From NCBI GenBank assembly GCA_001598975.1, contig BBXU01000039.1:1-52429 (forward strand): DNA of 52,429 nt, written 5' to 3'. The translations under genes were made by a program, and so were the position numbers. Below the pieces are notes generated by a model. That model ran no database searches. It was not told the origin of the DNA and worked only from the letters and a program-made list of their open reading frames with translations. This stretch comes from Parachlorella kessleri. Its lineage: Eukaryota > Chlorophyta > Trebouxiophyceae > Chlorellales > Chlorellaceae. This document shows positions 1 to 12,500 of this stretch, piece by piece (position 1 is the stretch's first letter; each line of letters begins with the position of its first letter).

Positions 1-54
1 CCCCCCCCCGGAACGGCAAGCCAGCCTGCCCTCTGTGTGTGGTGCTGCCCGCAG

Positions 55-737
55 GTCACAGATCCCCAACCCTTGGAAGTGGTATGCCGTGATCAGCTAC
101 CTGCGCTACTCTTGGTGAGCCAGCGGGCCTGTGTGCCCGGCGCTGAGCATGCATGTACGTGCCATCTCAAGCTGCCATCTCAACCTTGGGGAGCAAGGCT
201 AAGCCACACGGTGTAACCCCTTGGTTGGGTGGTTGCTCCTCATGATGTTGGTGCGCTCAGATATCGCATGGGCCAGCCTCTGTGAGGGTTAAGTACCGAG
301 TGGCCTAGCCCCTGTGAGGCACATTCAACCCATGCCTGCAGGGGCTCTTTGATGGTCAATCAGGTGCGAGCAGTGGGTCGCCTCCGACTCAAATGTGTAA
401 GGCGCAGCTGCAACCCTTGTGCTGTGGTGCACGTTCACCCATTGCTCTTTTGTTGCCCCACAGCCTGGCCACTCCCATGACAGCCTCGCCATGAAGAAAG
501 TTAGCACCAGGGGAGTGACAACCCAAGGAGCAGACCAGACCACTCCTTTTGTCCCTCCTGCCGCAGTTTGAGGGGCCCAACAACATAGTGGCCTTTGGGA
601 ATGTGCGTGTGCTGGAGTACTACTCCCTGGAGGGCGTCAACAAGTGGGCGTGGATAGGGTATGAGGCCATCTTCCTGGTCGTCTTCCTGCTGCTCACATG
701 GCTGGCACTCATCACAGTCAGGCACCAGAAACGGTAG
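55..737 (+). CDS. ABCG-family half-transporter, C-terminal end (5' part outside window)
   Basis: Three exons can be joined in one frame: 55-114, 342-363 and 567-737, ending in TAG. The joined product reads SQIPNPWKWYAVISYLRYSW, then GSLMVNQ, then FEGPNNIVAFGN, and finishes with a hydrophobic segment (about 20 residues rich in Phe, Leu and Val) followed by a basic tail (VRHQKR). The pattern 'IP.PWKWY..ISYLRYSW..LM.NQFEG' is typical of the last extracellular loop and final membrane helix of ABCG (White/BCRP-type) transporters, which export lipids, waxes or hormones as dimers. The middle exon is only 22 bp, but it is needed to restore the frame and it completes the expected motif. The ATP-binding domain lies off the left edge, so the substrate cannot be guessed. 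A second, complete ABCG gene lies at the other end of the window, on the opposite strand. Confidence 0.85.
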
Positions 738-1910
738 TAGGGTCGGCTTCATGGCTGCCGTGCTTTCAGGCATTGCTGGCCTTGTCAGACAAGCCCAGCA
801 AAGACCTCTTCATGGTCCCTTGGACAAGTAGGGCTTGCAAGGTACACAGACAAGTGTGAGCTGTCCCTGCTGGACGCCAGGTGGGCTTTGGGGAATCCCA
901 CTGTACCATGGCCTTGGCAGACCAGGAAGTGTGCTTGGGATCCGCCTGACCTGCAGCTGCACATGTATCCCCTCCTGTCCCCTTCTGGCTGCTATGTGTC
1001 CGGGCCAAAGGCAACACACATCTGCCTTAGCCGTTCAACTAGCTGGTCTCTGCGTTACACAACCAGGGTCGTGGCACTGGCGTAGCGCTCTACACACCAT
1101 GGTAACAAGGGTGTCACCCACTAGCCCCCTGGCCACGCTACAAAAGAACCAGGGCTACTCCAAATTTAAAACAGTTATGTTTAACTCCCCCTCAAAAAGG
1201 CTGACAAGATCCCAGTGCTGAAATACAAAAGCAGTCAGGCAGTGTACAAAAGCCGACATGGCAGCAGCGCTACAAAAAGGAAGAGTAAACAGCCTTGCTA
1301 TCGCAGCAACACACGCCACCGCAAACTTCATCTACATGAGGTGCCTGGCATACACCCATCCTCAGCAGGCTGCAGATGGCAGCAAACAAAATGCCCTCCA
1401 GCAATCAGAGCAGCCACTCTCATATCAAGTCCCAGCGCACTCTCCGAAAGAGCAACAGCAGTGTTCAAAGTACGCCACCCAACACAACCGTCACAGGCTT
1501 TGGGTTTGGAAGTGTTGCAGACACAACAGCACGCATGATAAGCTGAACACGGCACAAGGGATGCCTACAATGTTTCACTCGTGTAGCGGTGGAAGATGAT
1601 ATATGGTAACCCAACATGTGCACGCAGGTGCGCAGCAATAGCTCGTCAGCATTTGCAGTCCCCAAGCTCAAGTCCCCATCACTACTCCTCATCCCCCCGG
1701 GAGGCAGTCATCCCCTAGGCCCTGCATCACAACCAACCCCAAACCCACCCGGACCACGTTCTCCTACCAACACACTGCACGAGCCAGGGTAACACCACAC
1801 CAGAGTGGAACAGCCCCACCCAGCTGCATAGGCAGGGAAGAAACCCAATCCTATGCCTTTCCTCATGTTTGTCTCCTATCTTTGTTCTCCCCTGCCCTAC
1901 CCACCTACCC
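738..1910. other. Convergent 3' regions of ABCG and UGP3
   Basis: The two flanking genes converge here and I see no supportable gene. A TTACA at 1055-1059 reads as TGTAA on the minus strand and could be the UGP3 poly(A) signal, which would imply a long 3' UTR of about 850 bp. No clear plus-strand TGTAA was found for the ABCG gene. Confidence 0.5.
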
Positions 1911-4900
1911 TCAGCTGAGCAGGGCAGGGCTTGCCTCTATCAGCTGTAGCACCACACCACCAGCGCCGCCTCCACCACCGCTGCTGGCAGCCACAGTGTA
2001 GGCCCAGGACCAGGAGGGGTGGGGACCCAGGGCAGCCAGCTGCACCACAGGCTCGCCTGCAGCGCCCGCTGTCACGGTCATGCGGTGGCCATCTGGCACC
2101 TGCACCATTAAACACATGGGAACCTTGGAACACACAGCGGGTGGGGTGGAAGGGATAACACGCGCATGTGTAGGTGCGGAGGTTGCCGGCAGCAGCTGTG
2201 CACAGGCTACTTGCGAGCTACATGCCTCAACATTAGCCACCGAGGCCGCCCTGCGAGATAAAAGCCCTCCGGGATGTGAAGCTACTACACGTCTTTGAGC
2301 TGCTTTGCCTGCTCCGCTCACCTCAAAGGCCAGGTCCCCTGCCAGGGTCACGTCGTGCGCTTCAAACTCCGACCTGCCATGCAGCACAATGCGGGCGCTC
2401 TCATGCCTCGCCACCTGCACAAGGGCACCACCAGCAGCAATCAGGACAGTGGCCCAACCTGAGCAGGCCCAACCTGAGCAGGCGCAACCTGCTCCACGCC
2501 GTCCCCCTCACCACCACACCTACCTACCTACCTACAGCATGCGACAGGCCAAAATTACCCATGCCAAGGGCCAGGCAAGGCGTCCGTATTCACCCCCCAC
2601 CAGCCAAGCACCCAGGGCCCATTCCAAACCACGTGCGCCAGGCGCCAACAGAGACTTCACGCCGCCGCCGGCAGGCCGGACCGGGCACCGCACCCACCTT
2701 GTGCCGCCAGTAGATATTGTCCGGGTGCTCCCAGTCCACCCCTCGGTTCTGCACCCGCACGTTCCGCAGCCGCACCCGCCCGCACCGATCACTATACACT
2801 AGCCGCGGCTCCGCAGGGGGTACTCCACCTGCCGCCACCTCAGCTGCACCTGCCGCCGTACCGCTCGTCTGCTCGCTGCTGCTCATGGTGGTGCCTACTG
2901 GCTGGGCCAAGGACACTGAGCCGTAGGCACCTTTAACTGTTGGGCGGTGCTCCACGCCGTTGTGCACCTTGCGCCCCGCCTTGCTGGCGGGCGAGTGCGC
3001 GACAACATGTTGTTGCATGGCTTGCTGGGGGCCGGCGCTGGGAGCTCCAGCGGGCACCTCAAGCTGGCCCATCACGCACTCGGCATGCACCAGCAGGCTC
3101 CCCTGCACGTAGGCGGCAGAGCGCGTCAGCTTAGCAGCGCAAGCAGATGTGCACTAGGACTTACCAGCCAACGCGTGCACCACCCGTGGGTTGAAAACAC
3201 CGTGGCTCTGGCATGGCAAGTGACTGCCCCCAACCCACCCAACCCACAGTATTCAGCCAGCCAACCAGCTAGCCTGTACATCATCATGACCAACAGGTCA
3301 GCAACTCCTTCAAATCCCTGCCCACATCCTAGGGGATCTCCCTGCCATGCCACTCACAGCTGCAGTGCAGCCCCTCACCACTGCTGGCACGCGGACCAAC
3401 ACTCATCAACGTTCGGCTACCAACCCTACCAACACCAGCACCCCTCCTTCACCAACACACCCACACCCACACAACCACATGCGCGCTGTCCCACCTGTAG
3501 ATGCAGCCCCTCCACGTCCGCCTCCGCCACCTCCAGCACCAGCTCAGAGCGCGGCGCCAGGCGGCCCCCGCGCAGCTTCTGGGCCACCACGTCCCACAGC
3601 GGGCCCAGCGCGGGGTGGAAGAGGAACATGAAGCCGGGGCCGCGGGAGAGGTAGTCGGGCACGGCGCCAACCTGCCCACCAGGGACGGCAAGTGGGCATC
3701 CACCGTCAGGAGGGGGTTTCTTGGCAGTTGGGGGTGGGAAGAAGGGTGGCCAGATGACCTGCGCTGCCCCTCTTGATTGGCCAAGGTGGCTTAGGTTTAC
3801 CACAATCATCGGCGGCGGACAAAAGTCCAACCTCAGCTAGTACCAATGGCCTTCCACCTGGCCTGCTGTCCTGCCGCTCCCCCACGGGCGAGCCGCTCCT
3901 GCAAACGTAGGCCTACTAGCCAGCTGCGCAGTTCGAGGTAAGCAACCAGCAGCGGGAGGCCCCACCTCTGGCACGTCAAAGCCGCAGCGGAGCAGCAGGT
4001 CTCGCGCATTTTGCTGTAGGGTGTAGAAGGAGCCGTCGGGGGTCTGGTGGATCTGGTCCGACCCCGGCTTCAGCTTGCGCTTGGCCGACGAGGTCACCTG
4101 CACCACCAAAGGTTGCAAGCCACCCCTAGATAGGTAATCCTTACCCACACAGGGCGCACCCAATAGTTAAACGCTCTTCAGTAGGTCGGGAAGCAGGCCA
4201 CAAAGCAAGACTGGGGATGCTGAGTCACATGCTGACAGGCCAAACATGAACGCCCCCACCCCCCAAGGTCACTGCACTGGACTCCCTCCTTTCAGGTGCG
4301 CTCTCCACAGCAAGGTGCACCCAGCATTGTTTCCATGCCTCGCTCAGGCTCCAACCCCCTCACCACCCAATAAGCACCCGCCCCCCGCCCCCCCCACCCC
4401 CCAACCACCACGCGGCCCCCACCTTGCGGCGCTGGTTGTAGAGCACAAAGGTGTCCAGCTGGCGCTCGCACCCCTCCAGCGCCCGGCTGCTGCGCGTGAC
4501 CAGCAGGTCGGCCAGGTTCTGCATCGTGCACTCCAGGCGGCCCGCAGCCACGGACCGCTCGCGGCCCAGCCAGGCGTCGAAGAAGGACACCTGCAGCAGC
4601 AGCAGACACACAGCGGCGGATGTAAGATGTCCGATGCGAACACTGGTGGCTATGTGGGCAGTTGCACATGGCTGGATCACGCGAGGACACTAGCCCACAA
4701 GAAGGATTTCTTCCGACGGGCAGGCTGGGCCAGTCTCACATCTGCAGCCCGGGGTGCCGTGTTAGGTGGGTGGAGCTGCTTGCCAGCAAAGGCCCATCCA
4801 CCCAGGCACCAACCACCGCCTGCTGGCGCGCACCTACCTTCTTCTTGAGGTTGAGGATCATGCCGGGCAGGATGGCGTCGGTGGTGCCCCGGGCCACGCT

Positions 4901-7900
4901 GTCGCGCACCAGGCCCTCGGCAGCCTGCAGGCAGGCGGGTAGGCAGCAACCAAATGCTGATGCACGCCACCATTGCTGTGCTCTGTTCAACAGCACTTTT
5001 GTTCCACACATACTTCTGCAGACCAAGCTTAAGGTGGACAACAGAGGCCGGATGCCGGGCCACAGCAAGCTGACATGCCTACCAAGATCCCTTTCAGAAA
5101 AGGCGAGCCCCCCCCGGCCCAACAAGCATCCCAGCTTTCCCCCACAGCAGGTACCCGCTAGCCCACCATGGCAAGCACCCAGCAGCCCGACAGGGTGCCC
5201 AGCCACCCACCTGGAGGCCGACATAAAGAACGTTGGTGTTGGCGGGGAACTTGGAGACGTTGCTGCCGTCGGCGGCCTGCTCGTCCGCAAAGCCCAGGCG
5301 CTCAAACTCGGTGTACTCCACATTCGTCACGCAGTACTCATACCGACCTGGCTCGCCTGCAGGTGAAGCCCGCCAGGTGTGATGATGTCATATTGAATTG
5401 AGCTTATCACCCTGGGGCACTGCTAATGAGCAGCATGGACACGTCAGACAGGCCCTCAAGAAACCCAAGTAGTAGGAGACGAGCCCAGTAACCAGTTGCT
5501 TCGCATATTCCCAGGCCATGGGCAATCAGGCAAGACCTCGCCCGTGCTCATGCCCACACACATGTGGCACCATCGCGACTCGCCCTTGCTTTTACTGCCC
5601 AAAGACGAGTGTCTCAGCCCCCCCCTCTCCACACACAGACATGCAGAGACTCCTCTCGGACTCCTCTGACTTGCCGCCCATAAACAGCAGCTCTCACCCG
5701 TGCGCCTGCCGGGCACATGCTGCTGCACTAGCACATTGATTCCCTCGGACGCGCCCACTGCTCGCTCGCAGGACGCAAAGCCAAAGGAGTGGCGTCCGCT
5801 GTGGCCGCTGCCCGCCAGCGCCAGCAGCGTGTTGTCCACGCCCGCCATGGGGTTGCTGCGGGCAGCCAAGGAGGGAAAACTGAGGAGGGAAGGAGCACAG
5901 GGAGCCCCTCAGAGTTCCCCATGTGGGAGTCCAGAAGGGCAATCTCGTCGGCTGCTCCGGTGTTAGGTAATGCGACTGCTGGGTGAAGCATGAAGGTGCT
6001 CCTTCCTGCTGGGCGTGGTAGCCTCGCCTTGATGACTGTAAAACAACCTTCAGAGCCTACACTCCAGGCCGAGAAACACAACCCCCCCCCCCCTTTCCCA
6101 CCAAGCAAGCTTTGCTTGCATGCCAAGATCATGCCGGAAGCAAGCCTCGAATTCATGCAGGGGCTCAGCCCCGCATTGAAGTTGCAATATAGAACTCATG
6201 AAGCCGTGCCTCAGCCTTGGGCCCAGCAGGCAGGACACAGCGCTGCCTCGCACCTGATCTGCCGCACGATGGCTGCCTCCCTGCCCAGGCCCCGGAGCCA
6301 GTCAAACACGCCGCTGTCCAGCATCAGCTTCCAGATCACGCCGTGCCCGCCGGGCTTCAGCAGCGGCTGCAGCGGCGCCGCCAGCAGCCACCGCCCGTCC
6401 TCACCGGCCACCATGGGAACCAGGGGCTGCTGGAAGAGCCTGCACGGGGGAAGTGACCGAGCAGTGGTGTTACCTAGCCGATGTGGGGGTGCTAGGTCCC
6501 ACATAAAGCAGGGCACTAGCATCTTACAGCTCTTGCCTGGCGAGAGAATTCCGTGAGCCTCAACATACAACAGCAAGTAGTCCTTCCGTGGCTTGGGCAC
6601 TATGCCTGCTGACAAGTTGCCCAGTTACCTCACCAACCAGCCTAGCCCACAAGCGCCACCATGGCTTGCCAGCAGCAGCCAGGTCTTACTCGCTCCCCTC
6701 CCTGGCACACCTGAATGACTCGCGACCCCGCCCAAACCAGCCCGCCGCCTCAAATGCCGCCTCCACCCGCCAGTGGTTGCCCTTGGCCGCCGACGTCATG
6801 ATGGCCACCGGAGTGGTCTGCTGGGTGCCGTGCACACGCCAGTGCAGATACTCCCGCGCCTGCGCATTGGCCCGGCTGAGCTTAGCACGGCTTCACTCCT
6901 TAGAAACTCCGCGCAGCGCGAGCACCAGGGTCGCGGTCCCGCCAAGACTGCAAACCTTACATTCCATCAGCCCACAGAACGCCACCTCATAAGCTGGCAT
7001 TGTTGGGTTACAGCCTGCCAGCCTCAATCTCTTCATCGTTGTTTATGGTGGCAGGTAGCGCGGACTGGGGCTAGGTACGGTACCATACAGACAGGGTTAA
7101 ATGCAAGGCATGCTGGTGAACACAGCCTCTGTGTCCTTGTTCACACCCTCCCAGGTCGCTGCACTGCACTTTTCACACCAGCCAACCCCTCGCCCGCCTG
7201 ACACATGCCTACACCATAACCCTCACGTCATCACCCGCCTGCCCGCCCGCCCCTCACCTGCAGGTCCCGCACCAGCACCTCCAGCAGCGACTTGCCGCAA
7301 TACTGCAGCACCGCCGTGGGCAGGCACTCCCCGGTCACCTCGCACCGCAGCCCCAGCCGGTCGCCCGCCCCGCCCAGGGGGTAGATCTCCGCCAGGGCCG
7401 GCAGGGCCTCCAGGCCTGCCAGCGAGGCAGCCGTGGCATGCGCGCTGTGCCCTGGGTCCGCCAGGTTGATTCCCTCAGGTACCAGGAACTGGGTGCTGGG
7501 GGCATGCTTGGCACTGCCGGCAGCAGTGCTGGCGCCAATGCTGTGCTGTCCCTGCTCGGCCTGCCGAGCTGCTGTGGCCTGCTGCTGTTGACAGATGAGC
7601 TGCAGGCACTGGCGCTGGTAGCCCACCAAGCCCCCAATGGAGTCGTAAAAGTGCTCCACGCCGCATAGGGCGTCTTCTAGCTGGCGCAGCGCCGCCGCCA
7701 CATCAACGCCTACGCATAAGGATGACTCCCATATAACATACGAGTGGCCGTGGCATGATGAGTGCACCAAACATCAGCTGCGAGCAGATGGCGCCGGATC
7801 CAAGCAACCTGGTCTGCTGCCGCACATGTGGGCGTTGCCATAATGAGCACGTAGAGCCGATGCATGGCAACTATGCTACGCAATAATGCTATAGCATTGC

Positions 7901-8874
7901 TGCTTTGGATGAAGCCAATGCCACCCAACTCGCACTGCTGACTTGGCCGTCATGCGCATGGCCTTGCTCACCTGATGGGAGTAGGGTCAGTACGTGCTCT
8001 TGTCCGATTGCGGGCAGGCACAACAGCACATAACCCTCCAGAGGAGTGAGCCCAGCAAGACGTGTACTGATCGCCTTGCCCTCTCTGCAGCACACCATAG
8101 CACCATCCATTTTTGCCCAAGGCTCTGCCAACCTAAGGTTACTGCGGGCAACCCACAGCTCCCTCTCTGCCACTCATCCAGAAGGTGCAGCTCAGCAAGG
8201 GAGCTGCGCTAGTGCCACACAACAGTTAGACTTACAGCAGAGGCGCTGCTTATAACATAAATAGGTGGCCCAGACGCGCCTAACTGGTCCATGTGCAAGG
8301 CAACGAGACCGAGAAGTTGGGCCCTGCCAGCGGGGGCTCGACAATCTCTTAGTATTCACACCTCGTGTTGAGAAAGTCCGCCACAGGAGAGTAGCACTCC
8401 AGCACTTTCACCTGCAACAGTAAGGTCCGCTGAAAGGGTGAACAGCAAAGGCTTTTGGAACAGCCGTGCAGCCAGTTAGGTCCGCTGCTGCAGCACAAAA
8501 TAATACAACACCCCGCAGCAACCCACCTTGTCCTCGTATGTGTTGGCTGCCCACAGCATCTGTGACAGTTTCTGCAGCTGCCGCAGCTGCTCCTCCACTG
8601 AGGGTGGCTCGTGCAGGCGTAGGGGCCCAGGCCGGGTCAAGGGAACCTCCGCTGCGGCGGCCAGAGCATGACTGACCACCTCCTGCCGCTGTTCGCCAGC
8701 GCCACTGCCACTGCCAGGCTGGAACGTGCGGGCCTGGGCCAAACATGGCAGAGGAACCCTCAGACGAGGGCTGCACCCCAAGGCCCTAGGAAGGCCTGGC
8801 CTGTAGGGTCTCCTGAGCAACAAGCTACCCCTGGTCTGGAGGCCGTTGTCGCCGGTACAACACACGTGCGCCAT
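1911..8874 (-). CDS. UGP3: UDP-glucose pyrophosphorylase 3, chloroplastic
   Basis: Fifteen exons (minus strand, 5' to 3'): 8527-8874, 8362-8411, 7972-8084, 7258-7709, 6711-6859, 6254-6439, 5698-5855, 5211-5356, 4838-4924, 4423-4590, 3966-4097, 3495-3671, 2698-3102, 2322-2414, 1911-2099. They give one 950-residue frame; Arabidopsis UGP3 is about 880. UGP3 makes UDP-glucose from UTP and glucose-1-phosphate in the plastid, the first step of sulfolipid synthesis. Diagnostic stretches are AREYLHW, TPVAIMTSAAKGNHWR, LKPGGHGVIWKL (nucleotide-binding loop, residues 398-409), GVDNTLLALAGSG, GFASCERAVGASEGINVLV and VTNVEYTEFERLGF. The C-terminal beta-helix part ends with SWSWAYTV. The first 50 or so residues are Arg/Leu/Pro-rich and fit a transit peptide. 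Exon 13 carries an Ala/Ser/Gly/His-rich insert of roughly 75 residues. The start is the ATG that opens the first coding exon. The gene is head-to-head with the LisH/WD40 gene. Confidence 0.94.
2453..2491. repeat. 15-bp tandem repeat in UGP3 intron
   Basis: CCCAACCTGAGCAGG occurs twice back to back (2453-2467, 2468-2482), followed by a partial, diverged third copy. It sits in the intron between UGP3 exons 13 and 14, close to a short TACC microsatellite at about 2518-2535. Probably replication slippage with no function. Confidence 0.85.
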
Positions 8875-9257
8875 GACGCTTTGCAGTGGTGCACTAGCTG
8901 CTCAGCCACGGAAGCCAGAGGCAGCTTCAGCGGGGGTACAACAAGGAGAAGAGCAGCAGCAACAGCAACAACAGTCGATCCTTGTGCAGAACCGGGCGGA
9001 CTGGGCTCTGTGCATTCAGCCGGGAGCGGAGGGCAAGGTTTGCACCAGGAGCCCGATCAAGCCACAGCAAGGTGTGAAACTCCTCTCAAGTCCCAAGGAG
9101 TTTGAAACAATAGCGACCCGGGATTCGGATCAATGAAGTCTGGAGATGCCGGGGAGGGCGGGAGGTACCCACACCCCGCCTTGTTCTGCGAAACTATATT
9201 GGTGTTGTCTGCAGACTTAATTCCCCTTGTTGCAAGCACCGTCGCCTTGCATTGATC
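8875..9257. promoter_or_regulatory. Head-to-head intergenic region, UGP3 / LisH-WD40
   Basis: These 383 bp separate the start codons of two divergent genes and so must hold both 5' UTRs and promoters. A CAG/CAA-rich run lies at about 8951-8975. No TATA-like box stands out. Confidence 0.5.
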
Positions 9258-11330
9258 ATGAGAGACCTAGGCCTCTTGCTGGATGCAGATGCATATGCCT
9301 TGTGCTGTGTGCAGCAATACCTGAAAGAGCACGGCTACACTGCAGGTATGCTTGGCAGCCACGCAGTGTGTAGAGGCTCAAACCGTGCGGATGGGTGGGT
9401 AGACATCTAGCCAGTCACCTGCCCTGCCCGACCCGCAGTGGTGGGCACCCTGCAGCCTTGCGGGCGCTGGAGCAGGAGTCAAGGGTGATTTTTGTGGATG
9501 AAAAGCTGCCACAGGGCTCAGAGTTGCTCAAGGTGCGGCCAGGGAGGAAGCTTGCAGTGCCAAGCCCGCCCGTTTGCAGGCTCACGTGAAGGTTGATGAG
9601 GCTCGCCACACTTGTTCCTGCGGAGCCTTAAATCGCTGGCACGACACCCAAGCATCCACAATTTGAGCCATTTGCTCCTCCATAGTTGCAGATGGTGTAT
9701 GAGCATGTGTCGGCAAAGCTGAGTGCAAGCTTGCGGGAAAAGAGCAGCCAGCAAGCCCACTTGCAACAGATAGAGGAGGAGCTGCTCCGGGGTGGGACAG
9801 GCGGCTATCCCCAACACCTGCTAACAGCCATATCCCTACCAGCAAATTGCATTTGCTTGGCATGCTGGCCCAGCCAGCGGATGCTGGCTGTGGGTCTTGG
9901 GGATGGCAGCCTGCGGCTGTGCAGCTACGAAGGGGAGGTGCTGGGCAGCTTGGTTGTGAGTAGCAGCGGGGTCCTCAGTGTAGCCATCCACCCCGACGGC
10001 AGCAGCGGGTGAGCGCTGTAAATAGGGTGTTGTGCCAAAATGGCGATCACCCGCGTGGCATTACACCACTCCGCCAGGTCGTCGCCCTTATGCTCATGCT
10101 CTGATGTCGATTTGCGACGAGCGCAAACTTGTCACTTGAGAACCCATGCCGAGTACTCCCCAGTGGGGAGATCGAAGAGTCGAATGTCTGCCTGCAGGTC
10201 GTTTGGCTCCTGCATAGCTGTCGGCTGCATGGATGGCACTGTTTGCCTCGTGAGTATTGCCAACCCAGCGGCCCCGCAGCTTGTGAGCTCGCTGCAGCCC
10301 CACAAGAAGTATGTGGTGGTGCTGAAGTTCTCGCCTGACGGCAAGCACCTTGTGAGCGGCTCCTGGGACCACACTTTTGTGGTGATGACTGTAAGCAGAA
10401 GAGCAGCCGCCACAGCGGACGCAGCAGCAGCGGCGAGCGGCGGCGGTGGTGGTAGCGATGAGACGTTGCTGCAAGCGATACACACAGAGCAGTGCGGGGC
10501 CCAGGTGCAGCATCTTGAGTTCCTGCCTGGCAGTGGCCAAAGCAGGGAACCCCCCTGCTTCCTGGTGGCAGTAAAAGGATCTAACTACCTTCGGCAGTAC
10601 ACGCTGGCCCCCCCGCCAGTTACAGACAGCAGCGGCAGCAGTGGGGGTGGAGGTGGCAACGACGGTGGCAGGGATGGGCCTACTGCGCTTGGGGTGGGGC
10701 TCCAGCCATCATTGGCAGTCCAGGTGAAGGAGATCCAGCGCATCAACATGAATGCCGTGGGCGACGACTATGTCAGCTTCTCAGCCTGCCACCTGGCTGT
10801 GTCACCGGGGGCTGGAGAGCTGCTGCTGGTGTCCGCGGACAACGGCAGGATCCTGGTGCTGGAAGCCCAAGGTACGTGAACCATCCTGGAGGCATAGGGA
10901 GCCAGCTGCTCATGTCTTAAAGCTGCAGGCTCGTTGATCGGCATGTAATAGCAGCAGCTGGTGGTGCCCTTGTGCAGGGGTTGCTAAATCAGTCGCATTG
11001 GAGATGGGCCGCCACCCTGGGCTTTCTTTCATGCCTGACAGCACGGCTTCTTATCGCGCAGGCTGGACGCAAGTGCGTAACCTTTACGGGTTACCCACAG
11101 AGCAGTTCCACCAGTTTGCAGCAGTCTGGGACAGCAGTGGCCATTATGTGCTGGCGGCTGCGGCTCATGGATGGGTGTATGTGTTCGATGTGGCCACAGC
11201 ACGTGTTGTGGCGAATTTCAAAGCTCATGACAAGAATGTGCGTGGGCTGGCATATGATGCTGCCAATAACCTGTTGCTCACTTGCAGCTTTGATCGCACC
11301 ACAAAGGTGTTCAGTGCTGGGCAGGACTGA
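9258..11330 (+). CDS. LisH and WD40 repeat protein
   Basis: Five exons: 9258-9345, 9456-9532, 9692-10008, 10198-10871, 11062-11330, joining to a 474-residue frame. The N-terminus (residues 1 to about 35) has the LisH pattern, a short helix pair with CVQQYLKEHGYTAALRALEQES. LisH motifs drive dimerisation and often precede WD40 propellers. WD-type blades follow: CLACWPSQRMLAVGLGDGSL, SCIAVGCMDGTVCLV, VLKFSPDGKHLVSGSWDHTF, VWDSSGHYVLAAAAHG, AHDKNVRGLAYDAANNLLL and CSFDRTTKVF. Two low-complexity Ala/Gly and Ser/Gly loops (around 10400-10460 and 10620-10680) interrupt the propeller. The short first exon carries the LisH start, and joining exon 1 to exon 2 at ACTGCAG|CCTTGCGG rebuilds the conserved LisH end. 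Probably a scaffold in a multi-protein complex; the exact orthologue is unknown. Confidence 0.86.
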
Positions 11331-12500
11331 CGTCGGAGCCGGTGTCCTTGTACCTGGTTAGTCCAGTGTGACTTATTCAAGCCTGCCTGCTTCTGGCAGC
11401 CATTGGCATGTTTGTTCTCGTTCCTTGATGGCATCTAGGCAAAAGTAGGGGTGTAGGGCTACCTCGATTGGTACCACCTTGGATATGGCACATGTCACCT
11501 GCCTGTTTGGCAACCAGCTTGGAAACAAGTAGCTTATGTACGTGCCTTCCACTGGCGCTTAGGGGCTTCTGGTTCCAAGGATGTCGATCTTGTATGCACT
11601 ACTTCCAACCCTAACGAGACTGCTTGAATGCGCAAGTCTGGTCAAGAGCCCTTGCAACGAGAACGTGAAGCAAGTGCCCACGCCCAAGTGCCTGCTAATC
11701 TCTTTTCATCCACAACCTGCTAGACCAGGTTGCATACCCCCGCTGGTCAGACAATACTGCTGCATCGCCATGTCTTGCCATCCATGTGCCAACAAGATGT
11801 TTGCTGGCCAAGAGATACCTGCCCTGCTACACAGGCATCACCAAGCCACCAACAAGAAATGCAAATGAAATGTAATGAACCATGGGTAGGGTAGGACAAA
11901 ACTCACGGGAGAGGGCTCCCTTGTACACAAAACCTACACTCTACCTCTACAGCTTCTGCAAGAGCCACTGCCTCAGTAGAGCAGCAGCACAGCACCAACC
12001 TCGAGCCACAGATCCAAAGCCTACACGACAGCTCTGCCTAACCGAATGGAGTGGAGCACAACACGCAAGCCCTGATGGTACACTCCAGGGATGAGTTCAA
12101 CACAGGTCATGCGTTATGGCATGCAGTGGAGCAACTGCAGGCCTGCCTGCTTGCCTGAGGGCAGCAGCTCTCTCTTACCCAGCTCCGCTCAGTACTGCAG
12201 GCCGAAACCAGGCGGTGGCATGGCTGGGCGAGGCCGGTCATACAGCCCAGCGCTGACGTCCAAGCTGGGCCCAAACCCTGGGGGAGCTGCAACGACATAA
12301 CAATGGCCACTTCTAAGCAGGATATCACACCTTAAAGTTTTAACCGTTGCCTCTTTTGGGGCACCGACAGGCGTGCAGTGATTCCTCTCCCGTTTGTGAC
12401 AAGCACTGTCTCATCTCCTGTAGTTCACAGCCAGAGGAGCCTGGACAACATGGGCAAGCTGGGAGGCTCCCGTGCAGGTCATGCACGTCAACATAACCAC
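11331..12500. other. Convergent 3' regions of LisH-WD40 and NOT4
   Basis: No gene could be supported here. The stretch lies between two tail-to-tail genes and should contain both 3' UTRs. Confidence 0.5.
11871..11875 (+). terminator. Candidate poly(A) signal TGTAA (LisH-WD40)
   Basis: TGTAA is the usual chlorophyte polyadenylation word. It lies about 540 bp past the stop codon, and no nearer copy was seen. Confidence 0.5.

Noticed and set aside
8846..9136. Plus-strand frame with seven Gln in the UGP3/LisH-WD40 gap
   Set aside because: It overlaps the first UGP3 exon and lies just before the LisH start. No splice links or recognisable domain; a CAG/CAA run explains the Gln stretch.
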